Shown: positions 6,340 to 22,591, numbered from the stretch's first letter. The stretch is 64,000 bases of DNA from Methanobacterium formicicum DSM 3637 (GCF_000302455.1 NZ_AMPO01000006.1:89738-153737), one strand, 5' to 3'. Made by a program: numbers and translations. The notes: generated from the letters alone by a model not told the origin.

Positions 6340-9093
6340 ATGAGAAAACAAGGAGTAATACTAGTAATAGCGACTATGATGGCACTGATTCTTTGTGGAG
6401 CAGTTTCTGCTACGGATTCATCTACTACTGGAGGTGAAGGTAATCTTTCTGATGTTAATGCTTCTGAACCTGTTGACCCCATTTTATGGGTGGATGTAGG
6501 ATACGAGTATGCAGATGATAAGATTAACCCTGAAATTGCAGTAACAGATTCCAATAACAATAATGTAACTTTTGACAAGACAAAGTACTCAGACACACTC
6601 TACAAGTTGAACTTCACATATGCGAATGTTACCAACGGGACCCTGTTTAATGTGATAGTCAGAGCTCCAGGTTACATAGCCCAAACTCAACAGGTAGCGG
6701 TTAATCAAGCAGGTACCGATCCAGAGTTTATTGGAACTGCAGATTTTGACATGCAAGCCACTGATAGCTATAAAATTGGCCGCAATGTCACCGCAGCTGC
6801 AGACAACTTACTACACTTTGCAACAGCAGACGATGTTCTATGTATAACTACAGCAGGACTAGCTTATCATAATGGTACCACTACTGAAGACTGTTTGGAA
6901 GGAATTTTAAACGGTTCGCATGGTGAAATAAGTTATGGTCAGGGAAACCTGCTGACATTCCAGTCAATTAGAACAGACCCTCTGGATTTCTGTTTCATTG
7001 TAAGAAATGGTAATGAACTCACTGCAGCTTTCTTCAAAAACGGTACATTAACCCCTGCATACTTCGGAACTTTCTCTGCCATTGATCAGGCATTATGGGA
7101 AAACACCGTATCGCCAACCCTAGGTGAACATGCATTTGGATATGTCAGTCTGGCAAACGCCTGGAAGGAAGGGCTCTCCACCGACATCCTGAGACAGGCC
7201 GCATACCACGGTCACGTATGTCTGGGAACTATCAGTGGACAGGCCATGGTCAGCCTTCTACTGAAATACTACCCTCCTGGAGTATATGGTAATTCCGGAG
7301 AACTTGAAGCAACAAGTTACAGGGCTATCAGTGTACCTGGTAACTCAGATGATGATGCAATAATCTATTCCTTAGATTTAACCCCGGGAAAACGTTCTTG
7401 GGTGGGATATGAAACTAGTGGTTCAGGTGCTGCTGACAACATGATTGGATTCATCCGATGGTGCGATTCCACCAATACTGGAACACTCATCATAATGCGA
7501 TTCAATGAAGAAGCTGTACTTCAGTTATACAAACAACAAACAGGTAACAATGCATACACAGGTATTGCTGGTGAATTAGCGTTCAACGCATGGTTAGTCA
7601 ATAAATTAGAAAATGACCCTGACTCCCTGGTGGAGATAATGTACGTCTTTGAAAACATAACCCCACAAATTCACAACAACCTAACTGGAGGAGTTGACTC
7701 TAAAAATGTTGTATGTGATGCTTTAGGGCTTGACATGGACTACATACTGGGCCTGAATTTAACCAATGTAGCAAACCAGAGAGTTGCCACAAACTACACA
7801 ACTGGAAACTTGACTCAGGATCAGATCAAACAGATCGGAGAAGACGCTGCAAACATGGCTATTGCATTATTCGCAGCAGATGGCATTAATTTGGAGAAAG
7901 ATGACTATAATCTTACAGTCTTCACTTCTGCAGGTTACGTACGTGTCAATGGCCAAGTAATGGATATGACTTTTGATGGAATCTATAATGTCTTAGGTTC
8001 CCGACTTTCCAGAGCAACCTTACTGCCGGTACATAATGCAAGATTCAACGACCTGTACTTCCAGTTCAGTCTGGAATATAATGGAACTGTCATCACTAAA
8101 ACTATTTGGTACAATTCAACAACAGGAATACTGGAAGCTAAAGACAAAGCTGGATGTATCATAGATCAGGTAATCCCTTACGACCCACCATACGATGTTT
8201 TAATGGCATGGTTATGGCACAATCACGTTTGTGGAGGTAGTACAACTGGATACTTAATCACTGACTACGTCTATGACAACTTCCCAATAACTGCAGATGA
8301 ACAGTACACCTACATATCTACCAATGACATCTGTAGAGATGATATTTTATCATATCTCTTAGGAGTATCTGCAGGAGATGGAACTTACTATAACCAGAGA
8401 ATGAAATCAGCAGGTAGTGAAGTTGGAATAATCAGCGTTTATGACAGTAAAACCAACACCAGAAGAGTAGCTATCATTAATTTAGTTGCCCCTAAATTTT
8501 CAGATGGTAACAATTATGATAACTACATAAGAGTATACAAAATTCTACAAAAATACGACGACTGGAACTCACCTGAGTGTCAAGAGGAGTTAGCGAGTAT
8601 ACCAAACCTAATTTCTGGACCATCAATATCTCTGACTGCAGATACATTTGTAACTGAAGAAGAATGGCAGATGATCATATCTGGAGGTGGAGAATACGGT
8701 GATTCCCTGAGCTACATTCATAGTGCTGTACCTCAACGTACCCAAGCTGAATTAATTAGTTTGATGAGAGGTTCTCAGACACCTGGAGGTTCAACTCCCA
8801 CAGGAACAAATTCTGGATCTTTAGTTGGCTCAACTACTGGAATTGGTAGTTCCTTATTGGGATCATCCAATGGGTCTAACACTTCTGGGGTTAATGTTAG
8901 TGCAGCTACTGTGACTAACTCAACCAGTGGTTCTGTTGGAGCTCAACCTGGTGAAGCAAAAGCCTATGAAGTCACTCAAGCTGGTGCACAAGGTTCAGAA
9001 GGAACTCCATGGGGGCTTTATGCCGTTGTTGGAGTGATAGCTGTTCTGGCATTAGGTGGAGTCGGATTCTTCTACAAAGGTGGTAAGTTCTAG
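6340..9093 (+). CDS. Large surface protein with two FmdE-type domains and C-terminal anchor (paralog 2)
   Basis: 917 residues from ATG 6340, chosen because GGAGGTGA lies 8 bases upstream and the N-terminus (MRKQGVILV) then matches its paralog; an in-frame TTG at 6292 is too early. Architecture as in paralog 1: signal peptide, beta-type domain, two AG-plus-FmdE repeats (HGHVCLG ~289; HNHVCGG ~626; ICRDD ~663; domain 1 second motif GNSDDD lacks Cys), stalk, KAYEVTQAG, GTPWGLYA and membrane helix. It has an extra segment before the stalk (FVTEEEWQMIISGG) that is shared with the small protein at 1845. The cores are clearly diverged from paralog 1 but the C-terminal DNA is about 96% identical, indicating recent gene conversion of the anchor. 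Function unknown; metal or cofactor binding outside the membrane is inferred. Confidence 0.8.
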   Translation: MRKQGVILVIATMMALILCGAVSATDSSTTGGEGNLSDVNASEPVDPILWVDVGYEYADDKINPEIAVTDSNNNNVTFDKTKYSDTLYKLNFTYANVTNGTLFNVIVRAPGYIAQTQQVAVNQAGTDPEFIGTADFDMQATDSYKIGRNVTAAADNLLHFATADDVLCITTAGLAYHNGTTTEDCLEGILNGSHGEISYGQGNLLTFQSIRTDPLDFCFIVRNGNELTAAFFKNGTLTPAYFGTFSAIDQALWENTVSPTLGEHAFGYVSLANAWKEGLSTDILRQAAYHGHVCLGTISGQAMVSLLLKYYPPGVYGNSGELEATSYRAISVPGNSDDDAIIYSLDLTPGKRSWVGYETSGSGAADNMIGFIRWCDSTNTGTLIIMRFNEEAVLQLYKQQTGNNAYTGIAGELAFNAWLVNKLENDPDSLVEIMYVFENITPQIHNNLTGGVDSKNVVCDALGLDMDYILGLNLTNVANQRVATNYTTGNLTQDQIKQIGEDAANMAIALFAADGINLEKDDYNLTVFTSAGYVRVNGQVMDMTFDGIYNVLGSRLSRATLLPVHNARFNDLYFQFSLEYNGTVITKTIWYNSTTGILEAKDKAGCIIDQVIPYDPPYDVLMAWLWHNHVCGGSTTGYLITDYVYDNFPITADEQYTYISTNDICRDDILSYLLGVSAGDGTYYNQRMKSAGSEVGIISVYDSKTNTRRVAIINLVAPKFSDGNNYDNYIRVYKILQKYDDWNSPECQEELASIPNLISGPSISLTADTFVTEEEWQMIISGGGEYGDSLSYIHSAVPQRTQAELISLMRGSQTPGGSTPTGTNSGSLVGSTTGIGSSLLGSSNGSNTSGVNVSAATVTNSTSGSVGAQPGEAKAYEVTQAGAQGSEGTPWGLYAVVGVIAVLALGGVGFFYKGGKF

Positions 9094-9106
9094 TTAATAA
9101 AAACAA

Positions 9107-9134
9107 TTTTTCCCCTTTTTCTTTTTTCTTTTTT
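9107..9134 (+). terminator. Poly-T terminator after second FmdE-like gene
   Basis: A pyrimidine-rich tract with several T runs of 5-7 begins 14 bases after the stop codon; typical archaeal poly-T termination signal. Confidence 0.5.
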
Positions 9135-9317
9135 AAAGTGTGATTGAATTTTTTTATAATCTTTAATACTCCCTATACACTCTATTAAATCAACATTTTT
9201 ATATTTTAATCAAATTAGAACTCATATTTCCGCTGTTTTTTTGCTGTTTTTTAAAATGATAAGCCTTAGTTGAAAGGGGATATGATAATGGACTTATAAT
9301 GGATCATAATCGAAATA

Positions 9318-9326
9318 TTTATAAAT
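9318..9326 (+). promoter_or_regulatory. TATA box of the feo operon
   Basis: TTTATAAAT lies about 110 bases before the first feoA start. A start of transcription some 25 bases downstream would fall inside the two palindromes at 9337-9369, so a protein bound there would block initiation. Confidence 0.55.
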
Positions 9327-9336
9327 GATAAAAAAG

Positions 9337-9369
9337 TTAGGTATACCTAAGAAAATTAGGCTAACCTAA
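9337..9369 (+). promoter_or_regulatory. Two adjacent DtxR/IdeR-like palindromes (iron box) upstream of feo
   Basis: TTAGGTATACCTAA (9337-9350) is a perfect 14-base palindrome, and TTAGGCTAACCTAA (9356-9369) is a near copy 19 bases further on. Both resemble the DtxR/IdeR/MntR-family consensus built on TTAGGTTAGCC-type arms. Placed at the expected transcription start of an iron uptake operon, they are most simply operators for an iron-responsive DtxR-family repressor. No such regulator gene is in the window. Confidence 0.75.
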
Positions 9370-9430
9370 CTCTGACTTTTTTAGTCACAAAAATAGGGGT
9401 TAACCAAAAAAATAGGGAGGCAAATTAACC

Positions 9431-9882
<452 letters not shown>

Positions 9883-9902
9883 ATAAATAAAAGGTAGTGA
9901 AA

Positions 9903-12086
<2,184 letters not shown>

Positions 12087-12238
12087 AATGGAATGTTCCG
12101 GGGATTAAATGGAATGTTTCTGGATTTTAGAGTGGATGCTCTGGGATTCTAATATGGTAAACTGCTGAATATTTGAATAAAATTTTTTGATGAATTACAG
12201 TGAAAAAAATCAAGAATCAACTTGAAGGAGGTGATTTA

Positions 12239-12328
12239 ATGAGCTCAAGGTGTGGAATTAGTGGTAAGAAGCTTAATGAAGAAAAGCTTGAGTCTCCAGA
12301 TGGAGACTCTGATAAGAAAAATGATTGA
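12239..12328 (+). CDS. Small 29-residue ORF with strong ribosome binding site, downstream of feoB
   Basis: ATG 12239 follows AAGGAGGTGAT at ideal spacing, one of the best ribosome binding sites in the window. The product is hydrophilic and charged (MSSRCGISGKKLNEEK, then LESPDGDSDKKND), with one Cys. It lies 150 bases after feoB, before a terminator-like hairpin. I do not recognise it; it could be a small accessory protein of iron uptake (a FeoC-like position), but that is inference from location alone. Confidence 0.55.
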   Translation: MSSRCGISGKKLNEEKLESPDGDSDKKND

Positions 12329-12346
12329 ATGATAAATAAATGATGG

Positions 12347-12373
12347 AAAAAGGATTAAATAAAAACCCTTTTT
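12347..12373 (+). terminator. Hairpin with T run after the small ORF
   Basis: AAAAAGG (12347-12353) pairs with CCTTTTT (12367-12373), and the 3' arm continues into T6. It lies 20 bases after the small ORF and probably ends the feo transcript. Confidence 0.5.
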
Positions 12374-12397
12374 TCATATTTATAGTTAAATAATTAA

Positions 12398-12464
12398 CAA
12401 TTAGGGGGTTCTGTTATATATCATCCTCTGCCAAAGTAAAAATCTCTTAGTTACCCCCTAATTG
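12398..12464. repeat. 12-bp perfect inverted repeat with 43-base loop
   Basis: CAATTAGGGGGT (12398-12409) and ACCCCCTAATTG (12453-12464) are exact reverse complements. The G5/C5 core stands out in this AT-rich DNA. It lies between the terminator of the feo region and the zinc-ribbon gene at 12610; it could be a structured leader RNA, a small RNA or a protein-binding dyad. Confidence 0.45.
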
Positions 12465-12609
12465 ATTTTATTAAAACATATTAAGTGATTTATCAAATAT
12501 CAAGTAATTTAAATATCCTGAAATGGATTTATTTAAATATTCTAATATGGATTGATCATTTTTAGTATAAAATTGGGTCCCGAATTTGAGGATCTTTTAG
12601 GAGTTATAT

Positions 12610-12801
12610 ATGAAATGCAAAATTTGTGGTCATGTATTTGATGAAAATGAAAAAACAGCCACCTGCCAGGGATGTCTCACACATAACTGTAAAATGATTA
12701 GATGCCCTAACTGTGGCTTTGAACATTTACCTGAGAGAAAAAGCGAATCCAATGTATTTAAATTCATATCTTCATTGTTTAAACCTTCCAATCATAAATA
12801 A
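12610..12801 (+). CDS. Small zinc-ribbon/Cys-rich protein
   Basis: 63 residues with three CxxC knuckles (CKIC, CQGC, CPNC) plus one further Cys (HNC) in the first ~40 residues, then a short basic tail with an amphipathic FKFISSLF segment. No membrane helix. Cys spacing suggests one or two structural zinc sites or a metallochaperone-like role. ATG 12610 follows AGGAGTTATAT. Its position after feoB suggests a possible link to iron, but there is a terminator and a hairpin in between. Confidence 0.65.
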   Translation: MKCKICGHVFDENEKTATCQGCLTHNCKMIRCPNCGFEHLPERKSESNVFKFISSLFKPSNHK

Positions 12802-12961
12802 ATGATTGAGGTTAACTAGAATGGGGTGTTTAAATCATTGATGCTAAATCATCCCATAATCTCTGAAAATTGGTTAGATTAAACTTATTTAATTTGTTGG
12901 TGTACTGATTTTCTTCCACTAATCCATTAAGTTTTTACCACAATTTTAACAAGGAAGTAGC

Positions 12962-13339
12962 ATGGTCATTAAGAAAAAGGAAATTGTATTAATAGCAGTT
13001 ATATTAATAATCGGATTGATGGTATTTTCTACCATTTTTAGTTCCTTAACTGGAATAGGGGCGGACTGTTCCAACTGTGTAAACTGCACAGACTGTTATA
13101 TTGGAATAAACTCCACTGAAGAGAGTAAACTCTTTAATCAGTTGGATGGGATAGTAAAAACATATGTTGCGGAAAAAGAGAACATAACCGACCAATCACT
13201 CATCTGGACTTCTATAGTCTTCAAATCAAAAGATGAAGCTTTTGTATCTGCCTCAGTCAACGATAAAATGTGGAATGGAACCTGGAAATATTCAGATAAC
13301 CAATGGAATCCAGGGGAAGATTTCAAATGTCATTCCTAA
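12962..13339 (+). CDS. Hypothetical membrane-anchored extracytoplasmic protein
   Basis: 125 residues: basic N-terminus (MVIKKKE), one membrane helix (~8-30), a Cys cluster just outside (CSNCVNCTDCY) and a soluble ~85-residue domain with NxS/T sequons ending in CHS. AGGAAG lies just before the ATG. I do not recognise the family. The CxxCxxCxxC cluster could bind metal or form disulfides at the membrane surface. Confidence 0.6.
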   Translation: MVIKKKEIVLIAVILIIGLMVFSTIFSSLTGIGADCSNCVNCTDCYIGINSTEESKLFNQLDGIVKTYVAEKENITDQSLIWTSIVFKSKDEAFVSASVNDKMWNGTWKYSDNQWNPGEDFKCHS

Positions 13340-13592
13340 TTTTTTTTGTTTTAACAAGAATGCATTAACATTTAATGCCCATTAAGTTTAATAACTATTT
13401 TAATAAGCAATTAGTTTAGTAACCATTTTAATAACTCATTAAGTTTAATCACAAACTAAGGTAGAGTAACTAAAGCTTAATCTTTTACAAGTAATGTGTT
13501 TTGAATCCATCAAGCATCCATCCCACATGCACCTGGTTAAAATATGTAATTTTAAAGTTTAATCTACATTTTTATGGCTAAAGGTGAAATTT

Positions 13593-14837
13593 ATGAGTTT
13601 CATTGTCAATTTCCTGCAATTTTTTTACCAGATACTCATTGAAAATTCATTTTTCATTTTGTTAGGATTCTTACTAGCAGGATTTATTCACATTCTCCTT
13701 CCTTCTCATTTACTGGGGAAATTAGTAGGTAATTCAACTATAGGTGGAATATTAAAGGGGATTCTTATTGGTTTACCTCTCCCTATCTGTGCCTGTGGAA
13801 TTGTACCAGCAGCCATAGCCCTAAAAGATAAGGGGATCCGGGATTCAGTTTCGGCAGCATTTTTGGTTTCAACATCCGGTTTTAGTGTAAGTTCCATTGT
13901 GCCCTCTTACTCCTTTCTGGGTCTTCCTTTAACTTTAATGCGTCCAGTTGTAGCAGCAATTTCTGGAGTAACTGCTGGGATTCTGGTACACTTATTTGGA
14001 GATGATGGCCAAGCAACGAATAAGGTAATTTTAACCGAAAATAATCCTCAAACAGAGTCGGGTAGTTTTAAAAATTCAAATAATTCACATTGTACTGTTG
14101 ACAGCTGGGATGGTGGACACTGCGGTGGTTGTAACCCGGAACTCTTTGACTTTGCAGATACTGTTACTGATAATTATAATCATTCGGAAGAGGAACATTC
14201 TGAGCCCAGAGATAGGGCAGATGAAACCACTGATAGGGCAGATGAAATATATGATAAACTTAAGGAAGTTTTTAGGTACTCATTTAAAGACACATTTTCA
14301 GAAGTTTCCACATCTCTTTTAATAGGACTTCTTTTCGCTGCATTGATGGGTACCCTGATGAGTATGGGCATGCCCTGGGATTTTTTAAGGACCTTTGCAT
14401 CTGATCCAGTTTTATCCCTTTTTATACTCCTCTTGGTAGCTATTCCAATATATGTCTGCCCCACAGCTTCCATTCCCCTTGCACTGGCCTTCATATTCAT
14501 GGGATTCACACCAGGAAGCATACTGGTTTTTATCTATGCTGGTCCCGCCACCAACATGGCAGCATTGTCCATGATACTGGCTAAATTCAAAAAAAGATTT
14601 TTCACCATCTACTTAGCGTCCATTGTGGTTGTGTCCCTTATTGTGGGTTACGCTGTCAATCTATTCAGTGATTTTTTCCTCAACGCAGTCACAGTCAGTG
14701 AACTTAATGCTTACACCGGGTTCATCCCTTTTTCAGCTAAACTCCTATCTGCATTCTTACTGATGGCGCTACTGGTTTATGGTATCTACCGCAGCTGGAT
14801 ATTACCTCGAAGATTAGTTGAAAATCATGAAAAATGA
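13593..14837 (+). CDS. Permease of the ArsP/SO_0444 (DUF318) type, putative metal efflux
   Basis: About 414 residues with two blocks of membrane helices separated by a hydrophilic loop. The family motifs are CACGIVPAAIALKDKG in the first block and VCPTASIPLALAF plus GPATNMAALSMIL in the second. The loop (~residues 155-225) holds SHCTVDSWDGGHCGGCN, a likely metal-binding patch, followed by an acidic Asp/Glu-rich segment. SO_0444-type proteins are proposed copper/zinc exporters; ArsP relatives move organoarsenicals. The usual STPETG motif reads STSGFS here, so substrate is uncertain. ATG 13593 is preferred over GTG 13584 because AAGGTGA lies just upstream. The gene converges with the ECF operon. 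Confidence 0.8.
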   Translation: MSFIVNFLQFFYQILIENSFFILLGFLLAGFIHILLPSHLLGKLVGNSTIGGILKGILIGLPLPICACGIVPAAIALKDKGIRDSVSAAFLVSTSGFSVSSIVPSYSFLGLPLTLMRPVVAAISGVTAGILVHLFGDDGQATNKVILTENNPQTESGSFKNSNNSHCTVDSWDGGHCGGCNPELFDFADTVTDNYNHSEEEHSEPRDRADETTDRADEIYDKLKEVFRYSFKDTFSEVSTSLLIGLLFAALMGTLMSMGMPWDFLRTFASDPVLSLFILLLVAIPIYVCPTASIPLALAFIFMGFTPGSILVFIYAGPATNMAALSMILAKFKKRFFTIYLASIVVVSLIVGYAVNLFSDFFLNAVTVSELNAYTGFIPFSAKLLSAFLLMALLVYGIYRSWILPRRLVENHEK

Positions 14838-14898
14838 GTTACAATTACCCCGAGAATTAGTTAAAAATCACGAAAAATAAGTTAAAAAAATAGAATTC

Positions 14899-16788
14899 TC
14901 AGATTACCCATTCCTTCTTCACATCGCTCATGGTAATGCCATCTGGCAGGTAATCCTTAACCATCCTGTTTACGAAGGTGGTATAAAAATTATTATTGGA
15001 AAAAATTGCCCGGGGATAATCATCAACCTGTATTCCTCCATCAAAGAGCAGCATACATCTTTTAGAGTATTCTGCTGCAAAATCAATATCATGAGTGGTC
15101 ATCACAATGGTTAAACCGTTGTTTTGTAAGTTTTTCATTAAATCCGCAAGATGTAACTTACTAACCGGGTCAATACCTTTGGTTGGTTCATCCAAAAACA
15201 GAATATCTGGGCGTGTTAACAGCGCTTTTACAATGGCTATTTTTTGTTGTTCGCCTCCACTACAATCGTAAGGATGTTTATCCAGAAGATGGGACAATCC
15301 GAAAAGTTCAATCAGTTTCAATTTTTCATTTTCAAAGAGGTTTTTTTCATCTTCAAATCGTATTTTTTCATCTTCAAAGAGGACACTGGGGCTTGAATTT
15401 AAAGATTTAGAACGGGTATTGTTCGAGGCTGTTATCGTGGAATCATTCGTTTTTCTGGATTTAAAAATTGATTTAAAGATTTTAAATCCCTTTTCATGAT
15501 TATCTCTTTTTTTATTCCCAGATTGATGGATTTGGGTAATTTCTGGGGAGAATTCTGAAAACTCTTCCATGACTGTTTCCTGCCTGAAATGAATCATGGG
15601 GTTCTGATGGACATATCCCATTTTTAAATTTTTTCGATAATTGACTTTCCCTTTTTTTGCCTTAATAAGTCCGGCTAAAATTTGTAATAGGGTTGTTTTA
15701 CCGGTTCCGTTTCCTCCCAGTATACTGATGAATTCTCCCTGGTGGATATCCATAGAAATTCCCTTTAGAACAATATTTTCTGGCACGTAACCAAACCAGA
15801 TATCTTTACAGCTTATCAGGGTATTCTGGGATGAATTAACCAGGTTTTCATTTCCATTTTCATCTTTATCGTAATTTGAGGATATTGTGGGGTTTATAGA
15901 TACTGTAGCGTCTAAGGGGTATAGGGATGTTTGAGATTTTTTCAATTCATCATTTAAAAGATTTAAATTGGCACGTCCTTCCCTTATATTGAGTGGGATA
16001 TCCATTTCACCTAAAAAATCATATTTGGACTGGAGGAGGAAGTTTATCCGTGTTACATAGGGGAGGTAATTACTGAAAATATTATCTGTCCATGCTTCAG
16101 AACATATACTGCGTGGTTTATCACAGTACTTTATACTTCCATCCCTTAAGAACACTGCTTTATCAATAAAAGGAAACATGTTATCTATTTTATGTTCCGT
16201 GGCAATTATGGTAATGGAAAACTCCTCATTCAACCTTCTGAGAATGGACAAAAAATCATAGGCAGCGATGGGGTCAAGCTGTGATGTGGGCTCATCTAAA
16301 AGGAGTAGTCTGGGCTTTAAAACCAGGAGTGAACATAGGTTAACCAGCTGTTTTTGACCTCCAGATAGTTCATTGACCTTTTTATATAGATGTTTATCCA
16401 GGCCGAAAAATGCAGTCATCTCTGCAACTCTGTTTCGAATTTCACCGGTGGATAGGCCCATATTCTCCAGGGGAAAAGCAATTTCCTGGAGAACATTATC
16501 AGAAACCATTTGATCTTCAGGATTTTGAAACAGAAATCCAATCTCTGAGGCAGATTTTTCATCTTCTAGATCCTTTATATTTTCTCCATCATAATAAATA
16601 ATACCATTTGAGTCTCCTTTGGGCCGTATTTCATTTTTAAGATTAGCTAAAAGAGTTGTTTTACCTGAACCAGAAGGTCCGCACAGTAAAATGAATTCTC
16701 CTTCATCCACATCCAGTGTGATATCAGAAAGTGTATTCTCAGTATGGGGGTATTTGAAACTGAAATCTTCAAATCTTATTAAACTCAT
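14899..16788 (-). CDS. ECF transporter energising subunit with two fused ABC ATPase domains
   Basis: 629 residues, two complete ABC modules. Module 1: Walker A GPSGSGKT (~37-44), Q-loop FLFQNPEDQM, signature LSGGQKQ, Walker B LLLLDEPTSQLDP. Module 2: Walker A GGNGTGKT, HQNP Q-loop, signature CSGGEQQ, Walker B ILFLDEPTKGIDP. This is the EcfA1-EcfA2 (CbiO-CbiO) fusion that powers group I or II vitamin/metal importers. Module 2 contains an unusual ~70-residue hydrophilic insert between Q-loop and signature with three FE(D/N)EK repeats. It lies 136 bases downstream of the EcfT gene; no S-component is adjacent, so it may serve unlinked ones such as the CbiM-like protein at the window start. Confidence 0.92.
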   Translation of the reverse strand: MSLIRFEDFSFKYPHTENTLSDITLDVDEGEFILLCGPSGSGKTTLLANLKNEIRPKGDSNGIIYYDGENIKDLEDEKSASEIGFLFQNPEDQMVSDNVLQEIAFPLENMGLSTGEIRNRVAEMTAFFGLDKHLYKKVNELSGGQKQLVNLCSLLVLKPRLLLLDEPTSQLDPIAAYDFLSILRRLNEEFSITIIATEHKIDNMFPFIDKAVFLRDGSIKYCDKPRSICSEAWTDNIFSNYLPYVTRINFLLQSKYDFLGEMDIPLNIREGRANLNLLNDELKKSQTSLYPLDATVSINPTISSNYDKDENGNENLVNSSQNTLISCKDIWFGYVPENIVLKGISMDIHQGEFISILGGNGTGKTTLLQILAGLIKAKKGKVNYRKNLKMGYVHQNPMIHFRQETVMEEFSEFSPEITQIHQSGNKKRDNHEKGFKIFKSIFKSRKTNDSTITASNNTRSKSLNSSPSVLFEDEKIRFEDEKNLFENEKLKLIELFGLSHLLDKHPYDCSGGEQQKIAIVKALLTRPDILFLDEPTKGIDPVSKLHLADLMKNLQNNGLTIVMTTHDIDFAAEYSKRCMLLFDGGIQVDDYPRAIFSNNNFYTTFVNRMVKDYLPDGITMSDVKKEWVI

Positions 16789-16924
16789 TTAATAATCCTC
16801 CTCAACATTTTCAGTATAGATAAACTCTCAAGTATGGGTAAACTTTTCCAGGTACTGGTAAACTTAAATAATCCGACAGTAAGATTTAAAAATCACATAT
16901 TACTTGATTAGTTCTTTCATTGTT

Positions 16925-17800
16925 CTAATCTAGCCACAACAGCCTTTCTTTTAGTTCTAAATAAATGATTGGACTCAATAAAAACAGGAATGCAAGGTAG
17001 TAAATGCTCAGAACGTTTTCTGAAATATTGAAGCTAATGGTGGGGTAAACTTCAATTCTACCGTATCCTTCCAGGAGACCAAAGATGCTTATCATGACGG
17101 TGATCCCTATAAATAGAAAAAAGATATAATCGATTCTTTGGATTTTATATGAAAGATAATTGGTTCTTCTTTTAATGCCGTATCCCCTGGCTTTCATTGA
17201 CTTTGCAGTGAGCATGGATTCTTCCAGGGACCATGAAACAACTACTGCCAGCATATTTGCGGTTTTTTTAATTTTTTCAATCCGGGATTCACCTTTTCCA
17301 TCGGTAGTTTTCTTTTCATTGAAACTTGAGACCTTATTTACCTCAGTTAATCTGTAGCTTAACAGGGGAACAAAACGTAGTGCCATTATGATTACCATTG
17401 AGATATGGGGGAAGCGCTTTGAAAAAAGGTAAAGCATTTCCTGATATGAAACCGCCCGATTGTAAGATGAGAATACTAACAATATAATTAACAGGGAAAC
17501 ACTCATTAAAATTCCATAAACCAGTGCTTCTAGTGTGATGGAGAAGTTTCCCACAATATATATCTGGGTGGTTCCCACGTGGGATGTTAACGGATTCAAG
17601 ATGATAATCAGAATGGACATGGGAATGAAGAACTTGATTATGCTTTTAAATTCCTGGCTGATGCCCTGTAACGCTATTAAAACTGAGATTAAAATTAAAA
17701 ATGATATAAGATAGTAGGGATCGTTGTATAAGAATGCGAATATTATCAGGATGAAGTAGTATAGGACATAGACTGCTGGATGGATGATGGTTAGTTTCAC
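16925..17800 (-). CDS. ECF transporter transmembrane component (EcfT/CbiQ)
   Basis: 291 residues, about six membrane helices and the coupling motif SMKARGYG (Ala-Arg-Gly) in the cytoplasmic loop that docks onto the ATPase. Start is GTG 17800. It is the first gene of a two-gene operon with the fused ATPase at 14899-16788. EcfT links the ATPases to substrate-binding S-components for cobalt, nickel, biotin or other micronutrients. It is divergent from the CobN-like surface gene, with shared upstream DNA carrying two dyads. Confidence 0.9.
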   Translation of the reverse strand: MKLTIIHPAVYVLYYFILIIFAFLYNDPYYLISFLILISVLIALQGISQEFKSIIKFFIPMSILIIILNPLTSHVGTTQIYIVGNFSITLEALVYGILMSVSLLIILLVFSSYNRAVSYQEMLYLFSKRFPHISMVIIMALRFVPLLSYRLTEVNKVSSFNEKKTTDGKGESRIEKIKKTANMLAVVVSWSLEESMLTAKSMKARGYGIKRRTNYLSYKIQRIDYIFFLFIGITVMISIFGLLEGYGRIEVYPTISFNISENVLSIYYLAFLFLLSPIIYLELKERLLWLD

Positions 17801-22487
<4,687 letters not shown>

Positions 22488-22491
22488 AATA

Positions 22492-22517
22492 TTTTTACCC
22501 CCTTTTCTTCTTTTTTT
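22492..22517 (+). terminator. Poly-T terminator after CobN-like gene
   Basis: Pyrimidine-rich tract with T5, T4 and T7 runs starting just after the stop codon. It suggests that the downstream DUF2162 operon has its own promoter. Confidence 0.45.
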
Positions 22518-22591
22518 AGGGAGATAATTATGATTTTAAATTTAGGATTCTAATTATCATGGATAATTATTGTCAATGAATGTGCAGTATG

